A DNA stretch of 48,592 nucleotides from positions 1 to 48,592 of the forward strand of contig JAEZIZ010000022.1 of NCBI GenBank assembly GCA_023415915.1, written 5' to 3'. The stretch's first letter is position 1. The number at the start of each line of letters is the position of its first letter. The position numbers and the translations under genes were made by a program. Origin of the DNA: Bacillota bacterium (GTDB lineage: Bacteria; Bacillota; Clostridia; Christensenellales; SZUA-584). Shown here one piece after another: positions 15,183-23,569 of this stretch. Under the pieces are notes generated by a model. The model was given only the letters and a program-made list of their open reading frames with translations, was not told where the DNA came from and made no database searches.

Positions 15183-18131
15183 TTACGGCGCAGGCGGCCT
15201 GTAGATAGCCAGCAGCTGGTCTGTCAATGCCTTAAGCTCCGCGGTAATCTGCTCTACGGCGCCCGACGTCGCGCCCGGCACCGCGATAAGGTTCTTAAGC
15301 TCGTCAATCTTTGAAGACAGCCTGTTTCTGTCTTCCATGGTCATCGTAAGCGTAGAGTCGGCAAGCACGCCGCTGGATACGTTAATCTGCGCGTTTGCGG
15401 CGCTTATAGCGTTTGAAAGGTTGTGCTGCTCGTTATACCAGGTTTCGGTGTGCAGATCGCACGTTTCGCCCGAGCCCGGTACGTAGCCGCCCTCTGGCGC
15501 CTTTATGGCCCCGGGTATGTATTTGGCGAGCTTTTCCGAGGAGAGCTGCCAGTATAGAGAATCGGGCTCCAAGAACACGAGACACCTGTTTGACCTGGAG
15601 GCTTCGGGACAGTACGACGTAGCGAGCTTGCCGCTGTCGGAACACACCGCGGCTATCTGATGCACGTTACACTCTTCGGCAGGCTCGGTGCCCGGCACAT
15701 AATAAGCTTCAACAGGCTTGCGCCCGCCGGGGTCCTGCTCGCACGCCGGCGTTGCCAGCATGCCCGAAACGCTGCATATGCTGTACTTGGCAAGCCCGGC
15801 CTCTTCAGCGGTCTTTGCAATTATCGGCTTATCGGGCTGGCCTTGCAGTATCTTTGACATATAGCTTTGCCAGAGCGGCGCGGCAAACTCCGAAGCGTAA
15901 ACATTGCTGTTCAGTGACTTGTATTCGTCATGGCCTATCCAGAGCGTCGACGTATAGTAGGGCGTTATGCCCGCGAAAAATATTCCTTTAACGTTCTGGT
16001 TGGTGCCTGTTTTTCCGCCCACCGTCATGCCCGGTATCTGAGCCTTATCGCCGGTTCCGGACTTGACGGCATTAGTGAGCATGTCCGTCACCAGCCACGC
16101 CGTTGATTCTTTGAACACCTGACGCTTGTCTCTTATCTCGTTGGCGTCAAGTATAACGTTTCCGTCCTTGTCTTCCACTCTGGTGAACGAGAGGGGCTCC
16201 AAGTAAACGCCTTCGTTCGCTATCGTGGCGTAAGCGCCAGCCATTTCAATAGGAGTGATACCAGACGTACCGAGCGCGAGCCCCGAGCCTGTCTTGCTTA
16301 TATGCGAAGGATTGACGCCCATTTGAAGCAGGTAATACGCCGAGTCTTCAAGGCATACAAGATTCATAAGCGTGTATGCAGTGGCGCTGTTGAGCGACTG
16401 CACAAGGCCGGTGCGCAGCGTGACGGGGCCATAATACTTCGAGCCTCCGCCCGGATAGCCGTTTTTGGAATCCCAGCCGTTAATCGGAAGATCTACATTA
16501 GGTATTACGGTGCCGTCCGAATACCCCTTGTCGATAGCGGGCGCGTAAACGGCTATGGGCTTAATCGACGAGCCTACGGGCATAGTCGTCTGGTACACCC
16601 TGTTGAGCGTCTTTTTTGCCTTGGGAGTCTCGCGGCCGCCCACAACGGCGACAAGGTCTCCAGTATGCTGATCGAGCACTACCGCCGCCGCCTGCGGCTG
16701 TATTACGCTTGTAACTGTGCCGTCCTTGTTTTGATAGTGCGTCGCCGAATCGTCGTCGTCTTTAAGCTTTGGGTATCCATCCCAGTTGGCGAGCGTCTCT
16801 TCTACGGTCTTCTGTATCGCGGGGTCTACCGTTGTGTATATCTTATAACCGTTTGTGCGCAGCTCCTGATCCAAAAGCGCGCGGTTCTGGTCGGTGTCCT
16901 GCATATGCCTCTGCTTGAGCATATGCGTTATCACATCGTATACCGCGTATTCCACGAAATACGGCATCTCGTACATCTGGTTTACCGTCGATTTCTCCCT
17001 GACGTGTACGGTATCGTTCTTCGCGGTTTCGTATTCTTCCTTTGTAATATAGCCCGCCATGTACATTTTAAGCAGCACGAGGTTTGTACGCTCGTTAAGC
17101 TTGTCGGCGTTGCCTGTTACGTAATAGCTTCTTCTCGGGTTGTAGAGGTAAGGGTACTGCGTGATACCCGCGAGCATTGCGCACTCGCGAAGCGTCAGAT
17201 CTTTCAATTCCTTGCCGAAATAATCCATAGCCGCCGCTTTGACGCCGTAATTGGAACCGCCCAAGGGTATCGTGTTGAGGTACGCCTCAAGTATCTGCGG
17301 CTTTGTGTATTTCGTCTCGAGCTGCATCGCAAGATACGCTTCCTGTATTTTGCGCTTATACGTGCGCTCGGGGCTTAACAGATTGTTCTTGATAAGCTGC
17401 TGCGTTATAGTGCTGCCGCCCTGAACGCTGCTGTTCATAAGGTTGTTTATAAAAGCGCCCAGCAGCCTCTTTATGTCCACGCCCGAATGATAGTAGAACC
17501 TGACGTCTTCTATTGCAACGACAGCGTCCTGAAGCCTCTGGGGTATCTCGCTTATAGGCGCCCAGTCCCTGTTTTCGGTGCCCGTATACGTGGTTATAAG
17601 TTTTTCGTATTTGTCGTATATATAAGATGTTTCCGCCTGGTTTTCTATCTGCGCGGTGTTGAGTTTGGGCGTCGTGTCCATATACGCTTTCGCTATGCCG
17701 ATTACCGTGCCGAACCCGGCCGCGCCGATAATGAAAACGCCGATAAGCACGAGCTTAAAGGCTGTAAGTATTATGCCCACTATGAAATTCGGCTGGTGGT
17801 ACCTTGCGGCGAAAATGTTGATGTGTTCTTTTCCTTCGCCTGAAAGATGCTCCCTTGAGATGCGGGGCATTTCGATCTGCCTCTTTTTTTGCACCGGCCT
17901 GGCTGCGCCCTTGCTGCGATAGGTTATATCCGCGCTGCTGAACACCTGAGTATCGTCGCTTACGGGTTCTACCCGTTCCGTATGCTCTTCTTTGTGCCTG
18001 AACAGCCCGATAACCCACGCAAAGCAGGTCGCAAAAAAAAGCGCGACAGACCTCGCGGCATTTTTGATGTGGCCAAAGATTGCCGAAAAAAACGAGCTTA
18101 TTCTATTTGAAGAAGAACGTGTTCTGCGCAT
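15183..18131 (-). CDS. Class A penicillin-binding protein, 982 residues
   Basis: A larger bifunctional peptidoglycan synthase. A basic, Ser-rich start and hydrophobic segment (residues 28-44) precede a main membrane helix at about 114-146. The glycosyltransferase domain has E208 in IEDVRFYYHSG and GGSTITQQLIKN. The transpeptidase domain has S521-S-I-K524, an SLN motif (QSLNSATAY) and GGKTGTNQ. After the domain come about 200 residues with paired cysteines (CSVSGMLATPAC, CNVHQ, CSDSGKLATSYC) and then a helical tail, so the C-terminal part may hold disulfide-linked repeats. Its stop is only 3 bases from the stop of the convergent PBP gene. It is the likely main vegetative class A PBP, by its long extracellular tail and typical clostridial form. 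Confidence 0.92.
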   Translation of the reverse strand: MRRTRSSSNRISSFFSAIFGHIKNAARSVALFFATCFAWVIGLFRHKEEHTERVEPVSDDTQVFSSADITYRSKGAARPVQKKRQIEMPRISREHLSGEGKEHINIFAARYHQPNFIVGIILTAFKLVLIGVFIIGAAGFGTVIGIAKAYMDTTPKLNTAQIENQAETSYIYDKYEKLITTYTGTENRDWAPISEIPQRLQDAVVAIEDVRFYYHSGVDIKRLLGAFINNLMNSSVQGGSTITQQLIKNNLLSPERTYKRKIQEAYLAMQLETKYTKPQILEAYLNTIPLGGSNYGVKAAAMDYFGKELKDLTLRECAMLAGITQYPYLYNPRRSYYVTGNADKLNERTNLVLLKMYMAGYITKEEYETAKNDTVHVREKSTVNQMYEMPYFVEYAVYDVITHMLKQRHMQDTDQNRALLDQELRTNGYKIYTTVDPAIQKTVEETLANWDGYPKLKDDDDSATHYQNKDGTVTSVIQPQAAAVVLDQHTGDLVAVVGGRETPKAKKTLNRVYQTTMPVGSSIKPIAVYAPAIDKGYSDGTVIPNVDLPINGWDSKNGYPGGGSKYYGPVTLRTGLVQSLNSATAYTLMNLVCLEDSAYYLLQMGVNPSHISKTGSGLALGTSGITPIEMAGAYATIANEGVYLEPLSFTRVEDKDGNVILDANEIRDKRQVFKESTAWLVTDMLTNAVKSGTGDKAQIPGMTVGGKTGTNQNVKGIFFAGITPYYTSTLWIGHDEYKSLNSNVYASEFAAPLWQSYMSKILQGQPDKPIIAKTAEEAGLAKYSICSVSGMLATPACEQDPGGRKPVEAYYVPGTEPAEECNVHQIAAVCSDSGKLATSYCPEASRSNRCLVFLEPDSLYWQLSSEKLAKYIPGAIKAPEGGYVPGSGETCDLHTETWYNEQHNLSNAISAANAQINVSSGVLADSTLTMTMEDRNRLSSKIDELKNLIAVPGATSGAVEQITAELKALTDQLLAIYRPPAP

Positions 18132-18279
18132 ACAAATTACCCTTAAGGTTTTTAGTATTATACCATATTATTCGGCATACCGCATTAAAATACGAATATT
18201 ATTTACATTTTGGCACGAAACCGCATATAAAGCATTGTGGCATTTAAAAAAACATATTTTATAAAGTAAGGTGTTTGTA

Positions 18280-18945
18280 ATGCGTTTGAAGGTAAAGTTC
18301 TCGAAGAAGTGGATTATTGTAATCGTGCTCGTTCTGATTGCGGTATTATATCTCGTTCTTGACAACATGATAAGGCCGACCATATTAAGCCTCTCTGAGG
18401 CGAGATTGCGCGCTATAGGAGTAAAGGCCATGAACGATGCCGTAAGGGAGACGATAGGAGCGAGCGGCGTCACATATTCCGACCTTATACATATCGAAAA
18501 GGACGACGGGGGCAACATATCGCTTATAACGGCAAACACGGTGCTTATGAACAACCTTGCGGCGCAGACTGCGATGGCCGCACAGGATAAGGTGTTAAGC
18601 GCGGGCCGGCAGGGCGTAAACATACCTATAGGCACAATTATAGGAGGACCGCTGCTTACAGGACGCGGCCCGGCAATAGCAATACTGTTCGAGCCTGTAG
18701 GGTCGGTAACTACAGACATAATAGCGGAGTTTGAGGACGCGGGCATAAACCAGACTAGGCATAAGATATACCTGGTGTTGGACGCGTCGGTTAGGATACT
18801 CGTGGGCAACGCCGCGCAGACCGTGGATATATCTTCAAAGGTGCTGATAACCGATACTGTAATAGTCGGCGAAGTGCCGCAAGGGTATTACAGGGGCTCG
18901 GAGAACGACTTACTTAACCTTCTTCCCGGCCATGAATCGCAGTAA
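18280..18945 (+). CDS. yunB: Sporulation protein YunB
   Basis: The 221-residue product has a basic start and one membrane helix at about residues 10-27, followed by an extracytoplasmic domain. Segments such as GVKAMNDAVRETI, QDKVLSAGRQGVNIPIGTIIGGPLLTGRGP and DTVIVGEVPQGYY match the YunB family, which in Bacillus is made in the mother cell and is needed for full spore formation; its biochemical role is unknown. ATG 18280 is 6 bases after AAGGTG; an in-frame GTG three codons earlier overlaps that site. The gene is divergent from the large PBP and stands 69 bases before yebC. Confidence 0.9.
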   Translation: MRLKVKFSKKWIIVIVLVLIAVLYLVLDNMIRPTILSLSEARLRAIGVKAMNDAVRETIGASGVTYSDLIHIEKDDGGNISLITANTVLMNNLAAQTAMAAQDKVLSAGRQGVNIPIGTIIGGPLLTGRGPAIAILFEPVGSVTTDIIAEFEDAGINQTRHKIYLVLDASVRILVGNAAQTVDISSKVLITDTVIVGEVPQGYYRGSENDLLNLLPGHESQ

Positions 18946-19014
18946 ACGCGGGCATTGAACGTTTGCGCCGCTTATGCTATTATTACGTAGTATAAACGAC
19001 CGTGAGGTGAATTT

Positions 19015-19737
19015 ATGTCCGGACATTCAAAATGGGCAAACATAAAACGCAAAAAGGAAAAGACAGACGCAAAACGCGGCGCATCGTTTACAAAGATAGG
19101 CAGGGAGATTGCCGTGGCCGTTAAGGAAGGCGGCCCCGACATAGAGACAAACTCAAAGCTTAAGGACGTCGTGGCAAAGGCGAAAGCAAACAATATGCCT
19201 AACGACACGATAATGCGCTCCATCAAAAAGGCGGCCGGAGAGCTGGGAAACATTAATTATGAATCCGTAGTGTATGAAGGCTACGGCCCGGGAGGCGTCG
19301 CCGTAATAGTGGAAGCGCTTACCGACAACAGGAACCGCACCGCGGGCGACGTAAGGCATATATTCGATAAGAACGGCGGGTCGCTCGGCGCTACGGGCTG
19401 CGTATCCTGGATGTTTGAGAGAAAAGGCGTGCTCGTTGTGGAAAAGACCGAGGGATTTGACGGCGACGTGCTGATGATGGACGCAATAGAAGCGGGCGCC
19501 GACGACGTTGAAGAGAACGAAGACGATTTTGAGATAACGACGGACGTCGCTTCGTTTTCCGGCGTATACGAGCAGTTGGAAAAGTGCGGGTATGCTTTTG
19601 CGCTTGCCGAGCTGCAGCTCGTGCCCGAAAACACGGTGGAGCTGCCCGAAGACAAGGAAGAAAGCGTACAAAAGCTGCTTGACATGCTGGATGACAACGA
19701 CGACGTGCAAAACGTATATCACAACGCCGTGCTTTAA
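19015..19737 (+). CDS. yebC: YebC/PmpR family regulatory or translation factor
   Basis: The 240-residue protein starts with the invariant MSGHSKWANIKRKK segment, followed by the helical domain 1 and the two alpha-beta domains typical of the family. The SLGATGCVSWMFERKG segment near residue 130 is also conserved. Members have been described as transcription regulators and, more recently, as factors that help ribosomes through proline-rich stretches; the sequence does not decide between them. GAGGTG lies 7 bases upstream of the ATG. Two hairpins follow the stop, an AT-rich one at 19772-19791 and the one described separately that overlaps the next start. Confidence 0.95.
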   Translation: MSGHSKWANIKRKKEKTDAKRGASFTKIGREIAVAVKEGGPDIETNSKLKDVVAKAKANNMPNDTIMRSIKKAAGELGNINYESVVYEGYGPGGVAVIVEALTDNRNRTAGDVRHIFDKNGGSLGATGCVSWMFERKGVLVVEKTEGFDGDVLMMDAIEAGADDVEENEDDFEITTDVASFSGVYEQLEKCGYAFALAELQLVPENTVELPEDKEESVQKLLDMLDDNDDVQNVYHNAVL

Positions 19738-19792
19738 AGAGTCTCCGGCAAGCAAAAGCTTGACGGTATCGAGAATAAATAGCTTTATTCTA

Positions 19793-19824
19793 CAAAAAAT
19801 ATCCCTGTTGGAGGGATTTTTTTG
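19793..19824 (+). promoter_or_regulatory. Terminator-like hairpin that contains the next gene's ribosome-binding site
   Basis: CAAAAAATATCCCT pairs with AGGGATTTTTTTG with one bulged base and a GTTGG loop. The shape is that of an intrinsic terminator, yet GGAGGG (19810-19815) in the loop and 3' arm is the Shine-Dalgarno site for the TTG start at 19822. It may end yebC transcription and/or limit translation of the following gene. Confidence 0.6.
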
Positions 19825-20379
19825 TTTAGGAAGCATAAGAAGCTTGCGGTATTCATGGTTATACTTTTTGCGCTTTCCGCGGCGGGCGCCGCGGGATATA
19901 TACTTGCCGTCAACGAGCCGCGGGTAGTGGAGGAAATGCCAAAACCCTCGGATGTGCCCGCGGGAGCTGACGACGCGCGCGTAGAAAAGGGCGCTTCCGT
20001 CGACTGGGATTACGAGTACAAGATGTGCGGCCATCATATATATCTGCACTGCCAGGCCGATGAGAGCATGGTGGGGCTTACATTCTCAGAGCTGCAGGCC
20101 TCAAACCCGGATATGCGGGTTGTTTCGTTCGAACCGAAAAAACTAGCGCTTAAAAAGAGCTTCGAATGCTACTGCCCGCGCCACTACATACTCAGGCGCT
20201 TAAAGGATAAGCTCGCGGTATTCAGGACTGTATTGGGTACGCCGGAACAGGAGGTATGTCTCGATGTGCCGATGCTTTTTTCCAGTATAAACAAGGACGA
20301 ACAGCAGGCGCTCGAAGTTGGCAGGCTTTTCGACAGCCTCGAAGATATTGAACATTATCTTGAAAATCTTGACACGTAA
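19822..20379 (+). CDS. Membrane-anchored protein with BofC-like C-terminal domain
   Basis: The 185-residue product has a basic start and a single membrane helix (residues 9-29), so most of it lies outside the cytoplasmic membrane. After a linker comes a YKMCGHHI segment with the CGH motif, then FECYCPRHYIL, and a C-terminal part with MLFSSINKDEQQALEVG and SLEDIEHYLENL that resembles the BofC C-terminal domain. BofC acts between forespore and mother cell to restrain the SpoIVB-sigma K checkpoint in Bacillus. The TTG start is supported by GGAGGG 6 bases before it and by the absence of an ATG near the helix. Identity is likely but not certain. Confidence 0.6.
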   Translation: MFRKHKKLAVFMVILFALSAAGAAGYILAVNEPRVVEEMPKPSDVPAGADDARVEKGASVDWDYEYKMCGHHIYLHCQADESMVGLTFSELQASNPDMRVVSFEPKKLALKKSFECYCPRHYILRRLKDKLAVFRTVLGTPEQEVCLDVPMLFSSINKDEQQALEVGRLFDSLEDIEHYLENLDT

Positions 20380-20418
20380 AATGGGCGCGAAAAGTTGCGC
20401 AATACAATGATAATATTA

Positions 20419-20447
20419 TTGACTGCCCCAAAATAGTATAGTATCAT
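20419..20447 (+). promoter_or_regulatory. Sigma-A promoter of the ribU unit
   Basis: TTGACT, a 17-base spacer and TATCAT lie about 24 bases before the first paired base of the FMN riboswitch. This is the right place for the transcript that begins with the riboswitch. Confidence 0.7.
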
Positions 20448-20470
20448 ATATAAAAATTAAATTAACGTAT

Positions 20471-20607
20471 ATCTTCGGGGTGGGGCGAAATTCCCCAACC
20501 GGCGGTAAAGTCCGCGAGCCAAACGGCAGATACGGTGTGATTCCGTAACCGACAGTACAGTCTGGATGAGAGAAGAATGCTCGTTATTAACGCGGCGCTC
20601 TGAAGAT
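20471..20607 (+). ncRNA. FMN riboswitch (RFN element)
   Basis: The leader shows the conserved RFN core: an ATCTTCGGGG start, GGCGAAATTCCCC, ACCGGCGGTAAAGTCCGCGA, an AGTCTGGATGAGAGAAGA block and a closing GAAGAT that pairs with the opening ATCTTC (P1). It senses flavin mononucleotide and should lower expression of the riboflavin transporter gene downstream. A terminator hairpin starts within the last bases of the element. Confidence 0.95.
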
Positions 20608-20625
20608 AAATTTCAGGGCTTTTTT
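20597..20625 (+). terminator. Expression-platform terminator of the FMN riboswitch
   Basis: GCTCTGAA pairs with TTCAGGGC (one wobble) and a run of six T follows. The loop-side end of its 5' arm shares three bases with the 3' strand of riboswitch helix P1, so the two structures touch. Confidence 0.8.
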
Positions 20626-20630
20626 AGTTT

Positions 20631-20666
20631 CGGGATCCCCAAAAAGTCGTGAGACTCTTTGGGGTG
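20631..20666. repeat. Palindromic repeat family A, single copy in the ribU leader
   Basis: One hairpin with CCCCAAAAAGTC and GACTCTTTGGGG arms and a GTGA loop, preceded by GGGAT instead of GGGGT. It lies after the riboswitch terminator and 35 bases before the ribU ATG, so it is in the untranslated leader of the read-through transcript. Confidence 0.85.
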
Positions 20667-20699
20667 ATAATTGAAGGTTCTGAAAAGAAGGAGGAAAAC

Positions 20700-21302
20700 A
20701 TGTCAACAAGATCAGCATCGTCAAGGAGGCTGCTGTTTCTGGTCACGGCCGGAATACTTGCGGGTGTATCCACAATACTGCGTTTTCTGGAAACGCCGCT
20801 GCCGCTCATACCCGGATTTCTGAAGATAGACTTCAGCAACATACCGGCGCTATTAGGAGGGTTCGCGCTTGGCCCGGTGGCGGGAACGGCAATACTGCTT
20901 ATTAAAAATCTGCTTTATCTTCCCGCTACGCAAACGGGAGGCGTCGGCGAGATAGCCGATTTTGTGATAAGCCTCGCGCTGATACTGCCGGCTTCGTTGT
21001 TATATAAGTACAGGAAAAGCCGTAAAGGCGCTATAGCGGGCATGGCTGCGGGCAGCGCCGTAATGTCATTTCTGGCAGGGCCGCTTATGAACTATTTTGT
21101 GTTGATACCGTTTTATTCCATGATTTTTCCGATAGATCAGATATTGAGTATGGCCGCAGCAGCCAACCCAGGGATAAACAGCCTCTGGACATATATTATC
21201 TACGCTGTGGTACCTTTCAATATCATAAAATGCTTTGCCATCTGCCTGGTTACCGGACTGCTGTATAAGCCGTTATCGCCGCTTCTGCATAAATACCGTT
21301 GA
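20700..21302 (+). CDS. ribU: ECF riboflavin transporter, substrate-binding subunit
   Basis: The 200-residue membrane protein has about six helices and the start RRLLFLVTAGILAGVSTILRF followed by PLIPGFLKIDFSNIPALLGGFALGP, the typical S-component layout in which the second loop helps bind riboflavin. It needs the shared ECF energy module (EcfA, EcfA', EcfT), which is not in this window. Control by an FMN riboswitch directly upstream makes riboflavin the substrate. AAGGAGG lies 6 bases before ATG 20700; the longer frame from 20649 would include leader repeat sequence and is rejected. Confidence 0.95.
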   Translation: MSTRSASSRRLLFLVTAGILAGVSTILRFLETPLPLIPGFLKIDFSNIPALLGGFALGPVAGTAILLIKNLLYLPATQTGGVGEIADFVISLALILPASLLYKYRKSRKGAIAGMAAGSAVMSFLAGPLMNYFVLIPFYSMIFPIDQILSMAAAANPGINSLWTYIIYAVVPFNIIKCFAICLVTGLLYKPLSPLLHKYR

Positions 21303-21382
21303 TTACCAAAAATTATTGCATAATCCGCGGTTTTCGGGTATACTGCATAAACGGTTGCAACAAATGAAATCGGAGCAAAGCA

Positions 21383-21799
21383 TTGGTGGAAAAGCACGTG
21401 ACACGCAGCCCCGAGCAAACGTTCGAGCTCGGTAAAAGGCTGGGGCAAAAACTCGTTGACGGAGATATCGTAGCATTAAAAGGCGGCCTTGGAGCGGGCA
21501 AGACGGTGTTTACAAAAGGCATAGCCGCCGGGCTTGGCATAGCCGAGGACGTCACAAGCCCTACATTTACGCTGCTTAAAGAATACGAAGGGCGGCTTAA
21601 ACTGCACCACTTTGACCTCTACAGGATAGAGGACGGGGAAGAGCTTACAGAGACCGGCTTTTACGACTGGCTGCGAGGGGAGGGCGTCTCCGTAATAGAA
21701 TGGGCGGACAAAGCCGTTCTTCCTCCCTGTATATACGTTACTCTCGAGGGCTCCGGCTCGGACGAGCGCTCGGTAACGATAGACGACCAAAGAGGATAA
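21383..21799 (+). CDS. tsaE: tRNA threonylcarbamoyladenosine biosynthesis ATPase TsaE
   Basis: The 138-residue P-loop ATPase helps TsaB and TsaD make the t6A modification at A37 of ANN-decoding tRNAs. The Walker A motif is GGLGAGKT, with TSPTFTLLKEYEG (switch region) and HHFDLYRIED (Walker B region) after it, and VIEWADKA near the end. All family motifs are present. The start is TTG or the next codon GTG, 7-10 bases after GGAG. It is the first gene of tsaE-tsaB-rimI, 3 bases before tsaB. Confidence 0.95.
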   Translation: MVEKHVTRSPEQTFELGKRLGQKLVDGDIVALKGGLGAGKTVFTKGIAAGLGIAEDVTSPTFTLLKEYEGRLKLHHFDLYRIEDGEELTETGFYDWLRGEGVSVIEWADKAVLPPCIYVTLEGSGSDERSVTIDDQRG

Positions 21800-21802
21800 A
21801 CG

Positions 21803-22495
21803 ATGTACATACTTGCCGTTGATACTTCGGGAAACGTATGCTCCGCGGCGGTGCTTGACGATACGCGCATACTGGCGGAAACATACGTCGATAATAAAAA
21901 AACGCATTCCGAGACTCTCGCTCCTATGGCGGACGGGTGCCTTAAAAGCGCGGGGCTGGGTATTAAGGACGTTGGGCTGTTTTGCTGCTCAGTCGGCCCC
22001 GGCTCGTTTACAGGCATACGCATAGGAACAGGGCTTATAAAAGCGTTCGCGCACGCCTCGGGAAAACCGGCAATAGGAGTAAACACGCTCGACGCGCTTG
22101 CGCTGAATATGGCGGGAACGGACGGTATAGTCTGCCCTGTTATAGACGCAAGAAGGGGCGAGGTGTATACGGCGTCATACCGGGACGGCGAAAGGATAAC
22201 TGATTACAGAGCGGTGTTGCTGGACGACGTGCTTTGCGAGCTGCGCGGAGAAAAGGCGGTGTTTTTGGGCGACGCGGCGATTAGCTTTAAGAAAAAAATA
22301 CTCGAAGCGTCGGCTGCGTTTAGGGTGGCGCATACCGGTATAGCGTTGCAGCGTGCGGGGTCCGTAGGGCTTGCGGCGTTTGCGCTATTTAATAAGGGCG
22401 CTTATGGAGACGCGTACAGCTTGGAGCCTTTTTATCTTCGCGAAACGCAGGCGGAACGGCTGCTAAAAGCCTCACGCGCTTCGAGCAAAAGCTGA
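21803..22495 (+). CDS. tsaB: tRNA threonylcarbamoyladenosine biosynthesis protein TsaB
   Basis: The 230-residue protein is an inactive relative of TsaD with an ASKHA fold that forms the core of the t6A synthesis complex. It begins with ILAVDTSGNVCSAAVL and shows VGPGSFTGIRIGTGLIKAFAH at residues 68-90, both typical. The start ATG follows the tsaE stop by three bases. tsaD itself is not in the window. Length and motifs are normal. Confidence 0.94.
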   Translation: MYILAVDTSGNVCSAAVLDDTRILAETYVDNKKTHSETLAPMADGCLKSAGLGIKDVGLFCCSVGPGSFTGIRIGTGLIKAFAHASGKPAIGVNTLDALALNMAGTDGIVCPVIDARRGEVYTASYRDGERITDYRAVLLDDVLCELRGEKAVFLGDAAISFKKKILEASAAFRVAHTGIALQRAGSVGLAAFALFNKGAYGDAYSLEPFYLRETQAERLLKASRASSKS

Positions 22496-22497
22496 CC

Positions 22498-22965
22498 ATG
22501 GATATTGTTTATAGAAGAGCCGTGCCCAAAGACATAGTAGACATATTTTATGTTGAGTCCCGGTGCTTTAAGTCGCCGTGGTCGATGGAATCGATACGCG
22601 AAGACATAAGCGAAAACGAGCGCGCGTTATATGTGGTCGCCGCGGAGGGAGGGCGCATAATCGGATTTTGCGCGATGCATTCCGTGTTCGACGAAGGACA
22701 TATTATGAACGTTGCGGTGCTGGAGGAGTACAGGGGAAAGCGCATAGGAGAAAAGCTGCTTAAAAAAATGTTTGAGCTCGCGCCGCCCGAGGTGGAAAAT
22801 TACACGCTGGAAGTAAGGGTATCAAACGCGCCCGCGATAAAGCTTTACACGCGCATGGGGTTTCGCAGCTTCGGCTTAAGGCCTGGTTATTACGCCGACA
22901 CCGGCGAAAGCGCAATGATAATGTGGCTGAACACAGGGCAAAAAGGCAATACCTCCCGACATTAA
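22498..22965 (+). CDS. rimI: Ribosomal protein S18-alanine N-acetyltransferase
   Basis: The 155-residue GNAT-fold enzyme transfers an acetyl group from acetyl-CoA to a protein N-terminus, in the best known case ribosomal protein bS18. The acetyl-CoA loop reads EEYRGKRIGEKLL near residues 76-88, and SNAPAIKLYTRMGF is the C-terminal family motif. It starts two bases after tsaB, the position that rimI holds in many genomes. The exact protein substrate in this organism is not shown by sequence. Confidence 0.9.
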   Translation: MDIVYRRAVPKDIVDIFYVESRCFKSPWSMESIREDISENERALYVVAAEGGRIIGFCAMHSVFDEGHIMNVAVLEEYRGKRIGEKLLKKMFELAPPEVENYTLEVRVSNAPAIKLYTRMGFRSFGLRPGYYADTGESAMIMWLNTGQKGNTSRH

Positions 22966-23098
22966 ACATCATATAACGACTTGAGGATTCATTATAATGA
23001 TTTATAAATAAAGACTGTATTTATCCAGAACATATGTTTACATAATGTTCATTAATATTGTATAATCAGATATATATTATATAGGAGGTTGGTATCAT

Positions 23099-23458
23099 AT
23101 GGGCATGGATAAAAAAACGGCAAGCTGGTTTGCTTACATTCTCTCCATAATAAGCGGCATCATCATCCTCGCAACAGAGAAAGATGATAAGGATGTACGC
23201 ACGCACGCGTGGCAGTCGGTTGTATTGGGCTGCTTCTTCATAGTGGTATATATCGTACTTGGTATTCTTGCGGCGATATTCTTCAACCCTTGGAACGTAG
23301 TCGCTTACGCGATGGGCGCTTTCAGCATATGGGGCTTCTTGTACCTTATAGCAGGCCTTGCCTGGTTGGTAATTACGGTCATATGCATACTTAAAGCGCT
23401 GCAGGGCGATATATTTAAAATACCCGTTATATACGACAAGGTAAAGAACTTCAAATAG
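23099..23458 (+). CDS. DUF4870-type small membrane protein
   Basis: The 119-residue protein has three hydrophobic segments. The first is followed by EKDDKDVRTHAWQSVVLG, a motif placed as in DUF4870/Tic20-like proteins, where a charged loop with a conserved His-x-x-Gln-Ser stands between helices 1 and 2. Function is unknown. AGGAGG lies about 10 bases before ATG 23099. It has its own AT-rich upstream region and a hairpin downstream, so it is likely a single-gene unit. Confidence 0.75.
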   Translation: MGMDKKTASWFAYILSIISGIIILATEKDDKDVRTHAWQSVVLGCFFIVVYIVLGILAAIFFNPWNVVAYAMGAFSIWGFLYLIAGLAWLVITVICILKALQGDIFKIPVIYDKVKNFK

Positions 23459-23461
23459 TGA

Positions 23462-23492
23462 CACCTCATAAGTCTCACGACTTGCCGGGGAC
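23462..23492. repeat. Palindromic repeat family A, degenerate copy
   Basis: On the reverse strand GGTCCCC is followed by GGCAAGTCGTGAGACTTATG, which keeps the AAGTC-GTGA-GACTT stem-loop of the family but has lost the outer GGGG arm. Confidence 0.55.
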
Positions 23493-23506
23493 CATACGAA
23501 AAGCTG

Positions 23507-23530
23507 AGGCTGGCCTAATCGCCAGCCTTT
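23507..23530 (+). terminator. Hairpin terminator after the DUF4870-type gene
   Basis: AGGCTGGC and GCCAGCCT enclose a CTAATC loop and are followed by TTACTG. An almost identical GCTGGC-TTAATC-GCCAGC hairpin recurs at 23830-23847. Confidence 0.55.
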
Positions 23531-23569
23531 ACTGTTAATATGCAAACATTCCCGGCAAGAGACTACCTA

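Noticed and set aside
16302..17378. 358-residue forward frame inside the large PBP gene
   Set aside because: It is antisense to an intact PBP with all motifs; its composition is that of a complementary-strand shadow.
19153..20049. 298-residue reverse frame over yebC and the bofC-like gene
   Set aside because: It spans two real genes on the other strand and has no supported start.
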